Shown here piece by piece: positions 8,118 to 18,723 of a DNA stretch of 64,000 nucleotides (positions are counted from its first letter, which is position 1; each line of letters opens with the position of its first letter). Source of the stretch: Mucilaginibacter pankratovii. GTDB taxonomy: Bacteria > Bacteroidota > Bacteroidia > Sphingobacteriales > Sphingobacteriaceae. The notes below the pieces were generated by a model. That model did no database searches and was not told the origin of the DNA. It saw only the letters and a list, made by a program, of their open reading frames with translations. Made by a program: the position numbers and the translations under genes. The DNA is taken from positions 62,001 to 126,000 of the forward strand of contig NZ_JACWMY010000008.1 of the NCBI RefSeq assembly GCF_014773265.1, read 5' to 3'.

Positions 8118-8350
8118 TATTGATTTGCAGATATGCAAATGTGCAGATTTCAGATGAAAAAATACAAGGCGATGATCACAAGCATTTGCACATGAATGCC
8201 GTTTACTTAAGCAGCTTAGTAGCCTCACCTAAATCCTCTCCAAAGGAGAGGGGTTGGGGGTGAGGCTATGTAGCTGGCCAACTCTTAAGTAAACGACATT
8301 AATTTGCACATCTGAAATTTGCACATCTGCACATTTATTTTCTGCAGATT
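8118..8350. repeat. Nested palindromic element (~230 bp)
   Basis: The whole gap between the ABM and flavin monooxygenase genes is built of three nested inverted repeats. Outer arms: AAATGTGCAGATTTCAGATG (about 8137-8156) against CATCTGAAATTTGCACATCTGCACATTT. Middle arms: ATGCCGTTTACTTAAG (8195-8210) against CTTAAGTAAACGACAT (8285-8300). Inner arms: CCTCACCTAAATCCTCTCC against GGAGAGGGGTTGGGGGTGAGG. Similar pieces of the outer arm occur near 11,280-11,310, after the gcvP stop. Confidence 0.8.
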
Positions 8351-8414
8351 ATTTAAAATGTTTCCCCTGGTTACTCGTCTACTCCCTTAAGGAGAAATAA
8401 CCTGTATTAAACAA

Positions 8415-9560
8415 ATGAGCACGATAAGAAATAAAAAGATAGCGATAATAGGTGGCGGCCCGGGTGGCTTAACGCTGGCACGCCTTTTACAAATGAACGG
8501 CGCTAACGTAAAAGTTTACGAACGCGATGCGCATAAAGATGCACGCGCCAAGGGTGCCACGCTCGATCTGCACGAGGAATCGGGCCTGGCAGCATTAGAT
8601 GCAGCGGACCTGATGGAAGCCTTTTGGGCAAACTATCGCCCGGATGCCGACGCCCTGCGCATAGCAGATAAACACGCTAACCTGATACACGACGACAAAG
8701 ACGCCCCGCGCGAAGAAACTATGCGCCCGGAGATAGACCGTGGGCCACTGCAAAATATCTTGTTAGATTCTCTGCTGCCCGGCACCGTGGTTTGGGACAG
8801 TCAGTTTGCCGTCCTTACGCCAAATGACAATGGCTGGAATGTAGGATTTAAAAATGGGGAAGTTGTGTATGCCGACCTGGTAATTGCTGCCGATGGTGCC
8901 AACTCAAAACTACGCCCCTACCTTACTCCTATTAAACCATTTTATGCCGGCGTTACCGCTATTGAAGGTGCGGTTTATAATTCTGAAACCGCAAGTCCCA
9001 AAATGCACGAACTATTAAACGGGGGTAAGATCTTTGCCTTCGGCGACGAAAAAACTTTGATCGTAAGTTCTAAAGGCGATGGTAGCCTGGTGTTTTACCC
9101 CGGTTTTAAATGCGATGAGCATTGGGTGCGCACCTGCGGGATAGATTTTACAGATAAAACACAGGTACTTAACTGGTTTAAAACCGAATACGCCGGTTGG
9201 GACGAGATCTGGCTGGAACTATTTGAGAACGCCAGCGGTCCATTCGTTGCCCGCCCGCAATATTGTATGCCTTTAGACCAAACCTGGGAAGCCAAACCCA
9301 ACCTTACTATGCTGGGCGATGCCGCCCACCTGATGCCGCCCTACGCCGGCGAAGGCGTAAACATGGCCATGCTGGATGCGCTGGAACTTTCACAATGTTT
9401 ATTGAATGAAGATTACCCCGACTCACTTTCTGCCATTGCTGCTTACGAAAAGCAAATGCGGGCAAGGGCATCTGAAACGGCAGAGATGACGATGTATTCT
9501 ACCGGTGCGCTGCATTCTGATGGAGCTATAGAGTTTTTGATGGGGGTGATAGGGGGGTAG
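8415..9560 (+). CDS. FAD-dependent monooxygenase, Tet(X)-like
   Basis: Class A flavoprotein monooxygenase of 381 residues. The dinucleotide-binding motif GGGPGG is at 13-18. The FAD contact VYERD is near 34-38 and TLDLHEESG follows. EIDRGPLQNILLDSL is at about 105-119 and the second FAD motif is MLGDAAHLMPPYAGEGVN near 300-317. These blocks line up along their length with Tet(X), the tetracycline-inactivating enzyme of Bacteroides. As far as I can align by memory, the Tet(X) drug-contact positions around Arg213 and His234 are Lys and Val here, so tetracycline as substrate is doubtful. The partner ABM gene is divergent. Expression and substrate are unknown. Confidence 0.88.
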   Translation: MSTIRNKKIAIIGGGPGGLTLARLLQMNGANVKVYERDAHKDARAKGATLDLHEESGLAALDAADLMEAFWANYRPDADALRIADKHANLIHDDKDAPREETMRPEIDRGPLQNILLDSLLPGTVVWDSQFAVLTPNDNGWNVGFKNGEVVYADLVIAADGANSKLRPYLTPIKPFYAGVTAIEGAVYNSETASPKMHELLNGGKIFAFGDEKTLIVSSKGDGSLVFYPGFKCDEHWVRTCGIDFTDKTQVLNWFKTEYAGWDEIWLELFENASGPFVARPQYCMPLDQTWEAKPNLTMLGDAAHLMPPYAGEGVNMAMLDALELSQCLLNEDYPDSLSAIAAYEKQMRARASETAEMTMYSTGALHSDGAIEFLMGVIGG

Positions 9561-9611
9561 TTAATCCATTGGTACCTAAAAACACAGAATGATGTATATA
9601 TTTACGTGACC

Positions 9612-10373
9612 ATGAAACCAATCTATGATCTGAATTGGCTTACCAACAAGTTCGACACTGGTGAGCACCTAAAGTATATTTTCTTTTGGGGGCATACCAA
9701 TAAAACAAACGAAGAAGTAGGGAAATTCTGTTTCAGTCAGTGGTTCGAATTGCCTTTCACAGTAGATGATATTACTTACCGCTCCACCGAACATTGGATG
9801 ATGGCGCACAAGGCGCTGATGTTTGAGGATATAAAAACTTATGATAAGATCATTGCAGCTAAAAGTCCCGCCGAAGCAAAAAAATTAGGCAGAGAGGTAC
9901 TAAATTTTGACGAACAGGTTTGGTTAGCCTACAGATATGAGATAGTTGTGAATGGAAACATCCATAAATTCAATCAAAGTCCAAAATTTGCTGAATTTCT
10001 CTTGAGTACCCATGAGCGAATTTTGGTTGAAGCAAGTCCAACAGATAAAATTTGGGGGATAGGAATGGCACAAAGCGAAGATGGCATCGACAATCCTTAC
10101 TTTTGGAATGGACTGAATCTATTAGGGTTCGCTTTGATGGAAGCACGGGATTTTTTGATTAAGCACGGACATTTTTCAGTATCACCTGAGCCGGTACAAC
10201 CTCCGTGGAAAATATATCCGGCAATAGACCCTATGGACATTTTTTGGCGGATGGGAAAAGGCGAAGACACAATAGTCGCTTTTGGCAACTATCACAATGG
10301 GCTTAGCGAAAGAGAGAAGATCATCTTCGACCTTACACATCCGGCGCCTTATGGTTGGCGAAAATACTTGTAA
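9612..10373 (+). CDS. NADAR (YbiA-like) family protein with C-terminal extension
   Basis: 253 residues from ATG 9612; the GTG six bases upstream is less likely. Residues about 20-175 form a NADAR domain, which in known members acts on ADP-ribosyl or riboflavin-pathway ribosylamine substrates. Family marks are FSQWFELPF, YRSTEHWMMAHKALMF, AKKLGREV and IWGIGMA, followed by NGLNLLGFALMEARDFL. The last 75 residues (from about 178) are an extra segment with PPWKIYPAIDPMDIFWRMGKGE that I do not recognise. NADAR proteins are often found in phage or conflict loci, but the neighbours here are ordinary housekeeping genes. Confidence 0.88.
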   Translation: MKPIYDLNWLTNKFDTGEHLKYIFFWGHTNKTNEEVGKFCFSQWFELPFTVDDITYRSTEHWMMAHKALMFEDIKTYDKIIAAKSPAEAKKLGREVLNFDEQVWLAYRYEIVVNGNIHKFNQSPKFAEFLLSTHERILVEASPTDKIWGIGMAQSEDGIDNPYFWNGLNLLGFALMEARDFLIKHGHFSVSPEPVQPPWKIYPAIDPMDIFWRMGKGEDTIVAFGNYHNGLSEREKIIFDLTHPAPYGWRKYL

Positions 10374-10508
10374 GGTTTAACTCATCCATTTTTGGTTGGC
10401 GTATCCACACTACCAACATTTAAGGCGATATACGAATGCCTGTTTAGAATGTGAGTGCATGCCGGTGAGGACGCTGGCAAGGTGATGAATTAATTAATAA
10501 TCACTCTG

Positions 10509-10802
10509 TCAATACAATGTAAGCTCCCAATCTTCGTAGGGTGGCGTTACTTTAAAATTGCGGTCACAGTAACTACGGAGGTAGTCAGTCGCTCTTTTTT
10601 CGGCGTATTTAGCATTCAAAACTTTTCCTGTTTCGTCCATTTCAATTACATTGGCATAAATGGCAAATACCTGCTCTATCGCACTTGGTTCTTCTCCGTA
10701 TAACGACAAATAATCAACCCCTTCCAGCGTATTCTGGCTACCGCTCGCCATAAAATAGGCAAATGTTCTAAGGGCACCGCTAAATGAATTACTTAGTTTC
10801 AT
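10509..10802 (-). CDS. Small hypothetical protein, 97 aa
   Basis: ATG 10802 (MKLSNSFSGALRTFAYFMAS) is preferred to the upstream TTG at 10826. The protein is soluble, with an acidic middle and an aromatic C-terminus (PPYEDWELTLY). I do not recognise it with confidence; it resembles small immunity-type or DUF proteins of Bacteroidetes in size and composition only. It lies 67 bases downstream of another small gene on the same strand and could be co-transcribed with it. Confidence 0.6.
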   Translation of the reverse strand: MKLSNSFSGALRTFAYFMASGSQNTLEGVDYLSLYGEEPSAIEQVFAIYANVIEMDETGKVLNAKYAEKRATDYLRSYCDRNFKVTPPYEDWELTLY

Positions 10803-10869
10803 AATCCTTTTAAATTTATCTATCAATTTAACCTATGGTTACTTTATAATAGCTTCCTACTTGTTCATA

Positions 10870-11238
10870 CTATAACAAATACCCTTCAACACTTTTGCTG
10901 ATGATTACATCGCCATCATCATCGGAAGGGCTATCGTTTTCATCAACCGGGTCGAGGCTTATGTAAAAGCCCTTTTCTGTTTTAAAGAATTTATATCGTT
11001 CCACATAGTAAAAGTGATGTTCAGCATTCCAATAAAAGGAATATTCCAGCACATTTACAAAGCGAAGTTTGATTTGTGTTTCAGCCCATTTTTTTGATTG
11101 AATCGAAGTAAAACATACATCTATGCACAACCGATGTTCTTGATAAGCTATATCAAACCGCGTAACGCTGGCATCATGAATAAAATATGTCCCTTGAGTT
11201 AACTCAAGGACTTCTTCATTCCTATATATTTTCTCCAT
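10870..11238 (-). CDS. Small hypothetical protein, 122 aa
   Basis: The start is set at ATG 11238 (MEKIYRNEEVLELTQGTYF). The frame is open five codons further upstream, but those codons lie in the loop and stem of the gcvP terminator. The protein is soluble, aromatic-rich in the middle (YSFYWNAEHHFYYVERYKFF), with an acidic C-terminal patch (DENDSPSDDDGD). Family not recognised. It may form a two-gene unit with the 97-aa gene downstream. Confidence 0.6.
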   Translation of the reverse strand: MEKIYRNEEVLELTQGTYFIHDASVTRFDIAYQEHRLCIDVCFTSIQSKKWAETQIKLRFVNVLEYSFYWNAEHHFYYVERYKFFKTEKGFYISLDPVDENDSPSDDDGDVIISKSVEGYLL

Positions 11239-11264
11239 AAAAAAGGCTCCCAAAAAGGGAGCCT
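11239..11264 (-). terminator. Rho-independent terminator of gcvP
   Basis: Perfect stem AGGCTCCC / GGGAGCCT with a 5-base A loop at 11,244-11,264, followed on the minus strand by a T run. It lies about 50 bases past the gcvP stop and directly abuts the start of the next small gene. Confidence 0.88.
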
Positions 11265-11316
11265 CAATTTAATCATTCATGTGCACATTTAAAATCCGAA
11301 ATCTGCACATTTAAAA

Positions 11317-14226
11317 TCACGTTCCGTATTCAGGCGTGGTTACTTCGCTTTCTTCAAACTCGTAATCGCTTAGCGGCGGGCAAGAGCATATCAAAGTCCT
11401 GTCGCCGTAGGTATCGTTTACACGGCCTACTGATGGCCAGAATTTGTAAGCAGCTACATATGGCAGCGGGAAACCTGCTTTTTGGCGGGTGTACGAGTGC
11501 TCCCACTCATTGCCGGTAATTACGGCGGACGTATGCGGTGCGTTCTTTAACGGGTTATCTGTTTTATCTGAAAGCCCGCTTTCCACATCGGCAATTTCGT
11601 GACGGATAGAGATCATGGCATCGCAGAAACGGTCGAGTTCGTGTTTTGGCTCCGATTCTGTTGGTTCTATCATCACCGTACCCGCAACCGGGAAAGATAC
11701 TGTTGGTGCGTGGAAACCGTAATCCATCAAACGTTTGGCTATATCCACTACCTCGATGCCGTAAGCTTTAAACGAGCGGCAATCCAGGATCATCTCATGT
11801 GCGCAACGGCCTTTGCTGCCGGTGTATAATACGTTATAATGCGCTTTGAGGCGGGTTTTAATATAGTTGGCATTCAGGATAGCGTAACGGGTAGCGTTAG
11901 TTAATCCGTCGCCACCCATCATAGCGATGTAAGCGTGGGAGATGATGAGGATAGAAGCAGATCCCCATGGCGCAGCCGAAACCGCGTGGATAGCTTTACC
12001 ATTATCAATATCAACCACCGCATGGCCCGGCAGGTAAGGTACCAGGTGTTTTGCAACACCAATAGGGCCCATACCCGGGCCGCCACCGCCGTGTGGGATA
12101 CAGAAGGTTTTGTGTAAATTCAGGTGGCAAACATCGGCACCAATATTGGCGGGACTGGTAAGCCCCACCTGTGCGTTCATGTTGGCGCCGTCCATATAAA
12201 CCTGGCCGCCGTTAGCATGTATGATCTCGCAGATCTCGATGATCGATTCCTCGAACACGCCGTGGGTTGATGGGTAAGTCACCATCAGGCAGCTTAGTTC
12301 GTTTTTATATTGCTCGGCGCGGGCACGCATGTCCTCTACGTCGATGTTGCCATTCTCGTCGCATTTTACTACTACGATCTTCATGCCGGCCATAGCTGCT
12401 GATGCAGGATTGGTACCGTGTGCCGATGATGGAATTAAAGCAATGTTACGGTGACCTTCGCCCCTATCGTGGTGATAAGCACGGATAACCATTAATCCGG
12501 CATACTCGCCTTGCGCGCCTGCGTTTGGCTGCAGGCTCATGGCGGCAAAGCCGGTAATTTCGCTCAGCCATTTGTTCAGTTCATCAAACAATTGCATGTA
12601 GCCACCTACCTGGTCGGTTGGTGCAAAGGGGTGCATTTTGCTGAACTCCGCCCAGGTAACAGGTACCATTTCGGTAGTGGCGTTCAGTTTCATGGTGCAA
12701 CTGCCCAGTGCTATCATCGAGTGGCAAAGCGAAAGGTCTTTGGTCTCTAACGATTTGATGTAACGCAGCATCTCGTGCTCGCTGTGGTGCGAGTTAAACA
12801 AGGCGTGCGTTAAGTAAGCCGAGGTACGCTGCAATTCGGCAGGTATTACGGTCTCCACACTTCCCCTCAGCTCATCAAAATTAGCATCGGTTAACGTTTT
12901 GCCTTTTACTTTGGCAAAGAAACGTACAATGTTCTTCACATCCTCCGGCGAGGTAGTTTCATCAAGGGAGATAGTAACCTCGCTGCCGTTATAATGGAAA
13001 TTCGATTCGTTATTTAAAGCTTCTGAATGGATAGGCCCGGCCAATACGCCCAGGTCAAACTTCAGGGTATCAAAATAAACTTTATTTAGCTGCTCGTAGC
13101 CTAATTCGTTCAGCGACGAGGCCAGCAATACGGTTAAACCGTGGATGCGCTCGGCTATCAGCTTTACGCCTTTGGGGCCATGGTAAACGGCATACATACC
13201 GGCCATAATAGCCAATAGCGCCTGTGCGGTACAAATATTGGAGGTTGCCTTGTCGCGGCGGATGTGCTGCTCGCGGGTTTGCAGAGCCATGCGCAGCGCA
13301 TAGTTGCCGGCTGCATCAATGGTTACGCCGATGATGCGGCCAGGAATAGAGCGTTTGTATTCTTCTTTTGTGGCAAAGTACGCCGCGTGCGGGCCGCCAA
13401 AACCCATGGGTACGCCAAAGCGCTGGGTGCTGCCCACTACGATATCCGCTCCCCATTCGCCCGGAGGGGTGAGCAGGGTGAGGCTCATGATATCGGCAAC
13501 AACGGTTAGTTTTATACCTTTTTCGTGCAGTTGGTCGGCAAAGCCTTTGTAGTTGTACACCTCGCCATTGCCGGCAGGGTATTGCACAATGGCGCCAAAC
13601 ATATCATCGGTAAGTTCCACATTGGCGTGGCTGCCAATTTGCAGTTTAATACCATAAGGCTCGCTGCGGGTTTTTAAAATATCAATGGTTTGCGGGAACA
13701 CCTCTTCGCTCACAAAAAACACATTGGCCTTTTGGTTTTTGCGCAGGCTGTATTGCATAAACATAGCTTCGGCAGCTGCGGTACCTTCATCTAATAACGA
13801 TGCGTTGGCAATCTCCATCCCGGTAAGATCAATAACCATGGTTTGGAAGTTTAGCAGCGCCTGTAAGCGGCCCTGGGCTATCTCGGCCTGGTAGGGTGTA
13901 TACTGCGTATACCATCCGGGATTTTCGAGGATGTTACGCTGTATCACACCCGGAACGATCACATCATAATACCCCTGGCCGATGTACGATTTAAAAACCT
14001 TGTTTTTTGATGCGGTTACTTTCAGCGTATTCAGGTAATCAAACTCGCTTTTGGCGGCAGGTAAATTTAGTGGCGCTTTAAGCCTTATTTTGGCTGGCAC
14101 GGTTTCATCTATCAGTTGGTCAAGCGTTTCCACACCAATAGTTTTTAACATTTTATCGGTATCTGCCTGGTTTGGCGCTATGTGCCTGTGCTGGAATTTT
14201 TCCTGGTAATCTATGTTCAGCTTCAT
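11317..14226 (-). CDS. gcvP: Glycine dehydrogenase (decarboxylating), P-protein
   Basis: PLP-dependent P-protein of the glycine cleavage system: it decarboxylates glycine and passes the aminomethyl group to lipoyl-H protein. It is the single-chain form (969 residues, the norm for fused P1+P2). The start is ATG 14226 ([19 protein letters not shown]). The PLP lysine is in [19 protein letters not shown] in the C-terminal half, and [11 protein letters not shown] and [19 protein letters not shown] mark the N-terminal half. It is transcribed alone: gcvT and gcvH are not adjacent. A near-consensus promoter precedes it and a clear terminator follows it. Confidence 0.98.
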   Translation of the reverse strand: MKLNIDYQEKFQHRHIAPNQADTDKMLKTIGVETLDQLIDETVPAKIRLKAPLNLPAAKSEFDYLNTLKVTASKNKVFKSYIGQGYYDVIVPGVIQRNILENPGWYTQYTPYQAEIAQGRLQALLNFQTMVIDLTGMEIANASLLDEGTAAAEAMFMQYSLRKNQKANVFFVSEEVFPQTIDILKTRSEPYGIKLQIGSHANVELTDDMFGAIVQYPAGNGEVYNYKGFADQLHEKGIKLTVVADIMSLTLLTPPGEWGADIVVGSTQRFGVPMGFGGPHAAYFATKEEYKRSIPGRIIGVTIDAAGNYALRMALQTREQHIRRDKATSNICTAQALLAIMAGMYAVYHGPKGVKLIAERIHGLTVLLASSLNELGYEQLNKVYFDTLKFDLGVLAGPIHSEALNNESNFHYNGSEVTISLDETTSPEDVKNIVRFFAKVKGKTLTDANFDELRGSVETVIPAELQRTSAYLTHALFNSHHSEHEMLRYIKSLETKDLSLCHSMIALGSCTMKLNATTEMVPVTWAEFSKMHPFAPTDQVGGYMQLFDELNKWLSEITGFAAMSLQPNAGAQGEYAGLMVIRAYHHDRGEGHRNIALIPSSAHGTNPASAAMAGMKIVVVKCDENGNIDVEDMRARAEQYKNELSCLMVTYPSTHGVFEESIIEICEIIHANGGQVYMDGANMNAQVGLTSPANIGADVCHLNLHKTFCIPHGGGGPGMGPIGVAKHLVPYLPGHAVVDIDNGKAIHAVSAAPWGSASILIISHAYIAMMGGDGLTNATRYAILNANYIKTRLKAHYNVLYTGSKGRCAHEMILDCRSFKAYGIEVVDIAKRLMDYGFHAPTVSFPVAGTVMIEPTESEPKHELDRFCDAMISIRHEIADVESGLSDKTDNPLKNAPHTSAVITGNEWEHSYTRQKAGFPLPYVAAYKFWPSVGRVNDTYGDRTLICSCPPLSDYEFEESEVTTPEYGT

Positions 14227-14252
14227 CAAATGGGTGTCCCTTAAATTTAGCG

Positions 14253-14283
14253 CAAAGGTACAATTTTAGGTATTGAATAACAA
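14253..14283 (-). promoter_or_regulatory. gcvP promoter
   Basis: On the minus strand TTG (14,281-14,283), 20 bases, then TACCTTTG (14,253-14,260): a near-perfect Bacteroidetes promoter with one extra spacer base. The leader to ATG 14226 would be about 20 bases. No riboswitch-like glycine aptamer is visible. Confidence 0.65.
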
Positions 14284-14351
14284 TTGGGTAATGTATTAGT
14301 GACAATGGTTTTACAAGCGGAATTTGTATTTTGCAGGTTCTTAATTGATTT

Positions 14352-17300
14352 ATGTTCGGCAGGCGGGTTTTACTTTTCTTATTGGTAGTTTTCTTATCTG
14401 CTAAGGTGCGTGCCGAAGTATTTACCGTAACCAGCAATGCCGATAGCGGCCCGGGCACTTTACGGGAAGCATTAACGCTGGCGGCGGCGAATGGGAGTGC
14501 AGAGAAGGACTTTATCTATTTTAATTTGCCGGATGTGAGCGAGGCGGGAAGAACGATTGCGCTGCTGACACAATTGCCTAACATCACATCCAACATCAGT
14601 ATTGACGCCAGTACGCAACCCGGAGTAAAATTTGGCGTTACGGATGCCAAAGTTAAATTAACCCTTAAATTTACAATTCCAGACAATCTAAAGGTTTTCT
14701 ACAGTAATGGAGCAGATTTTATTGAAATATATGGAGTTTGGTTTGATTGCGATAATAACAGCGTAGGTGGGTCTGCAATCGAACTAAAAAGTTTTAATAC
14801 AGTAACTATAGGTGCACCCGGCAAAGGTAACTTTTTCGAGAGCGGGAATGTTATCGTAAATAATGGAAAGCTTTGTTCTTTTAAAAGCAACATATGCTGG
14901 GTGGATAAATCCGGCGAAATTGCCCGTGGAGGGGGGTTATACTTATTTAGTTGCGCTAATGTTATCATCGGTGGAAGCGCCGATGCAAAAAACGTTATTG
15001 CCGGATTAACGGAAATCTTTTTTGATGGCCCTGCTGTCAATAGTCTTGATTTGAGCTATAACCTAATGGGGACTAACTATACAGGAACCAAAGCACCATA
15101 TGGCTTTAACTTAATAAATCAAACAAGAGTACGTGTAGAGGGCACTTACGTTGTATCTGGCACACGGCAATATACCCCATTAAATGCTGTAATAAAAAAC
15201 AACATAATAGCAGATGTGTACGGTGCCGATTTGTTGTATATGAATTCAGTTAAAGGCAGCATCGTTATCCAAGGGAATGCTTTTAATACAGACTTTGCGG
15301 GGTTGGCCAATTTTAACGAATTCAGCCAGAGTATTGCATTTAATGCAATTTCGCTATCGGTTGATGCTGACGTTTTGATAGGTGGACCTACCCCCTCGGA
15401 TAAAAACCTAATTGCGTATTGCCTGGATGGAATAGTCCTTAGTCCGCCGGATAATAAAAATCCGGCGAAAAAGTTTGTAATAAGCCGCAACAGCATTTTC
15501 TGTGTCGGATTTATAAGTGCTGTAAACTCAACGGAGGTGGATAAATTGCCCTTTGTTAAAATAGCTTCCGTTTCCAATACAGGCATAAGCGGCACCTCAA
15601 CCCCAAATGCCGATGTGGAGTTATTTTATGCCGGTTGTGGATGTAGCAGCATTCCAACGCCCAAAGACTATTTTGCTACTGTTAAGGCAGACGCAAATGG
15701 CAACTGGGTTTACAGCGGCGCGGTTTCCGGCTATGTAATGGCATCAGCCACAATAAATAATTTAACCGGTTTGTTTACCGGATTAAATATTAATGAAGAC
15801 AAACTTGTAATAGTAAACGAAACCTGCGGTAAGAAAGGATCGGTAACAGGCATTAATACTCCTTACACTTTTGGCTACCGATGGTATAACGATAAAAATC
15901 AACTGGTAAGTTCTCAACGAGACCTGATAGATAAAGACGCTGGTATATACACGCTTAAAGTAGGCTCGGGTGGCGAGTGCGATATCACCAAAACTTATGA
16001 GATTAAAGATATGTCAATAACTGTTGATCTCAACAACCTTCAATATACAGATGCAACTTGCACCGCCGCTGGTTCTATTAAGGGCGTTGTGATACATACA
16101 CAGTCGGCCCAGTTTTATCACCGATGGCTTGATGCAACAGGTGCAGTGGTTTGCGATTGCACAGATCTTGATGCTGCAACGGCCGGGAGTTACACATTTG
16201 AGGTTGGCAACAACGACGGCACTTGCAAGCAAAAGTTTGGGCCTTTTATGGTAAAAAACAAAGATGCGCCCGTCATCGTCGAGTCGTCGTACACTACAAA
16301 TCCAAGCAATTGTAACAGCCCTACGGGTTCTATTAAAGGCGTATATGCAACCGGTGGCACAGGCACCCTGCAATATAGCTGGCGCAATGCACAGGACCAT
16401 GAAGTTGGTACCTTACCGGAGCTCACCAGCGCATTTGCCGGCAAATACCGTTTAAGGGTAAATGATGGCACAAGTTGCCCGCCGGTTTACAGTACCGAAA
16501 TTGAGATACTCGAAAGCAACGGTGTATCGCTGGACCGTACTGGCCAGGGCGGCCTCTCCGCCACCTGTAACCAGGCAAATGGCTCTATTACGGGCCTGCA
16601 GGCTTCCGGCGCAACAACATATAAATGGGTGGTAACCGGTACCAGCACGACAATAAGCGACAAGCCTGATCTAAAGGACGTTGAAGCAGGGCTTTACACG
16701 CTTACCATAAGCAACACAACCTGTAGCAGATCCTACGATTTTGAGGTAGCAGGTTTCCCGCCAACGGTATTTACGGGCATCACTTATACCAAAACAAAAA
16801 CTTGCGACGCTTTTCCTACCGGTACCATCACACTTAATACCGAAAACGCTAACGAACAACCTACTAAATACCGTTGGGTAAATAGTGCAGGCGAGAATGT
16901 TGGATTCGATAAAACCGTACAGTTTCTGCCGGCAGGTAACTATACGGTATATTTAACTGATAAAAACTTTTGCGAAAACCAGCTCCCCGGCACATTTACC
17001 GTAGAGACTTACCCCGAATTTAAAGTATTGAGTTTTGGCACGGTTACCAATACCCAATGCGGCGTAGGCACTGGCGGTGTATCCGAAACAAGGGTTACCG
17101 GCGGTACAGGTGCTTATACCTATCAATGGTTAAATGCCGACGACAACGACAACCCGATACCCGGCAAAAAAGAGGCATCGATAACGGGCCTTTTACCGGG
17201 GCATTATAAATTACGCATTACCGATGGAGGGTGCAACAAGGCTGAGCCGCCTTATAATATTGTAGATGTATCAGCTACACCTCCTCCGCCGTCGGCAACA

Positions 17301-17789
17301 AATATTGCGTTGTGCAGCGCGGGTCCGGCCATTATTACTGTAGATGACGCTTTCGCTACGGCTATTTACCGCCTTTACGATACCGAAACCAGTCTAACGC
17401 CTATTGATGAAGAGATCGGCGGCAAGTTCAATATCAACATTACGGGGAGCAGAAGCTACTACGTAACCCTTACCTATGGTTATTGCGAAAGCACCCGGGC
17501 GGAGGTAAAAGTGGCCCTGGGCACTATTACCAATGGCATTGCCAACACCTTCACGCCCAATGGCGACGGCATAAACGATTACTGGAACATTAAAGGAATT
17601 GAGAATTACACCAATGGTATAATCAGCGTATTCAACCGCGGCGGGCAACTGGTATTCCAATCAAAAGGATACCCCAAACCTTTTGACGGCACGTACAATG
17701 GCAAACCGTTGCCGGCGGGTGTTTACTATTATATTATCAATCTAAAAAGTTGCAGCCTTATATCGGGCAACGTCACCATTATCCGTTAG
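14352..17789 (+). CDS. Large secreted SprB-repeat protein with T9SS type B (CHU_C) C-terminal signal
   Basis: 1145-residue exported protein. A signal peptide covers residues 1-22 ([20 protein letters not shown] then AE). Residues about 25-420 look like a right-handed beta-helix/polymorphic repeat region, with [17 protein letters not shown] turns and Asn-rich strands. Residues about 490-980 hold six Cys-flanked repeats of 80-90 residues with a TGSIKG...YRW...AGxYTLxV pattern, as in SprB-type repeats. The last ~80 residues ([19 protein letters not shown] through [19 protein letters not shown]) are the gliding-motility/CHU_C sorting domain that directs secretion by the type IX system to the surface. 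It is probably an adhesin. It overlaps the convergent pdxJ by 4 bases. Confidence 0.9.
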   Translation: MFGRRVLLFLLVVFLSAKVRAEVFTVTSNADSGPGTLREALTLAAANGSAEKDFIYFNLPDVSEAGRTIALLTQLPNITSNISIDASTQPGVKFGVTDAKVKLTLKFTIPDNLKVFYSNGADFIEIYGVWFDCDNNSVGGSAIELKSFNTVTIGAPGKGNFFESGNVIVNNGKLCSFKSNICWVDKSGEIARGGGLYLFSCANVIIGGSADAKNVIAGLTEIFFDGPAVNSLDLSYNLMGTNYTGTKAPYGFNLINQTRVRVEGTYVVSGTRQYTPLNAVIKNNIIADVYGADLLYMNSVKGSIVIQGNAFNTDFAGLANFNEFSQSIAFNAISLSVDADVLIGGPTPSDKNLIAYCLDGIVLSPPDNKNPAKKFVISRNSIFCVGFISAVNSTEVDKLPFVKIASVSNTGISGTSTPNADVELFYAGCGCSSIPTPKDYFATVKADANGNWVYSGAVSGYVMASATINNLTGLFTGLNINEDKLVIVNETCGKKGSVTGINTPYTFGYRWYNDKNQLVSSQRDLIDKDAGIYTLKVGSGGECDITKTYEIKDMSITVDLNNLQYTDATCTAAGSIKGVVIHTQSAQFYHRWLDATGAVVCDCTDLDAATAGSYTFEVGNNDGTCKQKFGPFMVKNKDAPVIVESSYTTNPSNCNSPTGSIKGVYATGGTGTLQYSWRNAQDHEVGTLPELTSAFAGKYRLRVNDGTSCPPVYSTEIEILESNGVSLDRTGQGGLSATCNQANGSITGLQASGATTYKWVVTGTSTTISDKPDLKDVEAGLYTLTISNTTCSRSYDFEVAGFPPTVFTGITYTKTKTCDAFPTGTITLNTENANEQPTKYRWVNSAGENVGFDKTVQFLPAGNYTVYLTDKNFCENQLPGTFTVETYPEFKVLSFGTVTNTQCGVGTGGVSETRVTGGTGAYTYQWLNADDNDNPIPGKKEASITGLLPGHYKLRITDGGCNKAEPPYNIVDVSATPPPPSATNIALCSAGPAIITVDDAFATAIYRLYDTETSLTPIDEEIGGKFNINITGSRSYYVTLTYGYCESTRAEVKVALGTITNGIANTFTPNGDGINDYWNIKGIENYTNGIISVFNRGGQLVFQSKGYPKPFDGTYNGKPLPAGVYYYIINLKSCSLISGNVTIIR

Positions 17790-18502
17790 GCCAGCTGGCG
17801 CAGGTACATTTGGATGGTGTTTTCCAGTCCGTAATATAAAGCATCGCTGATCAGCGCGTGGCCAATGCTCACCTCATCCAGCGCCGGGATATTTTCTGCA
17901 AAGTATTTAAGGTTGTGCAGGTCCAGATCATGCCCGGCGTTAATGCCAAGCCCCAGTTTGTGCGCTACCTCAGCAGCTGCAACATAGGGTGCAACAGCCT
18001 GTTTCTTATTTTGCGTGTATTGGGTGGCGTAGGCCTCGGTATAAAGCTCTATCCGGTCGGTGCCGGTTGTAGCGGCGGCTTCCACCATTTCTATTACCGG
18101 GTCTACAAATATCGATACACGGATGCCCGCGTCTTTAAACACCTTAATAATATCCTGCAGGTAAGCCTGGTTGCTTATGGTATCCCAGCCATGGTTACTG
18201 GTTATCTGCCCCAAAATATCGGGCACCAGGGTAACCTGCTCGGGCTTATTGGCCAGCACCAGTTCTACAAACTTCTGCTCTTCGCAATTGCCTTCAATAT
18301 TAAATTCAGTGGTCACTATCTTCTTCAGATCGAACACATCGTTATAACGGATGTGCCGCTCATCGGGCCGGGGATGTACCGTGATGCCCTGCGCGCCAAA
18401 ACGTTCACAATCCTTAGCAACTTGTACCAGATCGGGGTTATTGCCACCGCGCGAATTGCGCAGTGTAGCTATTTTATTGATGTTTACAGATAAACGGGCC
18501 AT
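17786..18502 (-). CDS. pdxJ: Pyridoxine 5'-phosphate synthase
   Basis: Condenses 3-amino-1-hydroxyacetone phosphate with 1-deoxyxylulose 5-phosphate in the DXP-dependent vitamin B6 pathway. 238 residues, the usual length. Diagnostic blocks are [47 protein letters not shown] and the C-terminal NAGHDL followed by EVSIGHALI. The product supplies PLP, the cofactor of the gcvP product nearby, though they are not an operon. The start codon follows a -7 box by only four bases. Confidence 0.98.
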   Translation of the reverse strand: MARLSVNINKIATLRNSRGGNNPDLVQVAKDCERFGAQGITVHPRPDERHIRYNDVFDLKKIVTTEFNIEGNCEEQKFVELVLANKPEQVTLVPDILGQITSNHGWDTISNQAYLQDIIKVFKDAGIRVSIFVDPVIEMVEAAATTGTDRIELYTEAYATQYTQNKKQAVAPYVAAAEVAHKLGLGINAGHDLDLHNLKYFAENIPALDEVSIGHALISDALYYGLENTIQMYLRQLA

Positions 18503-18506
18503 GATG

Positions 18507-18514
18507 CAAAGTTA
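18507..18514 (-). promoter_or_regulatory. -7 element directly before pdxJ
   Basis: Minus strand TAACTTTG, an exact TAnnTTTG match ending 4 bases before the pdxJ ATG. If used, the mRNA would be leaderless or nearly so. Confidence 0.5.
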
Positions 18515-18723
18515 ATACATATGGCATTAAATAAAGCCGCTGTATAAAAGTTATAACAAGGCTGAGCTGTGCACGCGCCCACAGTTTCCACAACCGATTG
18601 CATTTTAAACTAACCGCGCTTTTGTTACCAATATTAAAATATTTTTCATTACTAACTGAAATTCATGCTTTTAAGAAAGTAATAATTTAATATATTCGTA
18701 ATACCAAATTATTAAAAACCACA

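Noticed and set aside
12511..13552. Plus-strand open frames inside gcvP
   Set aside because: Shadow frames of a fully recognised gene on the other strand.
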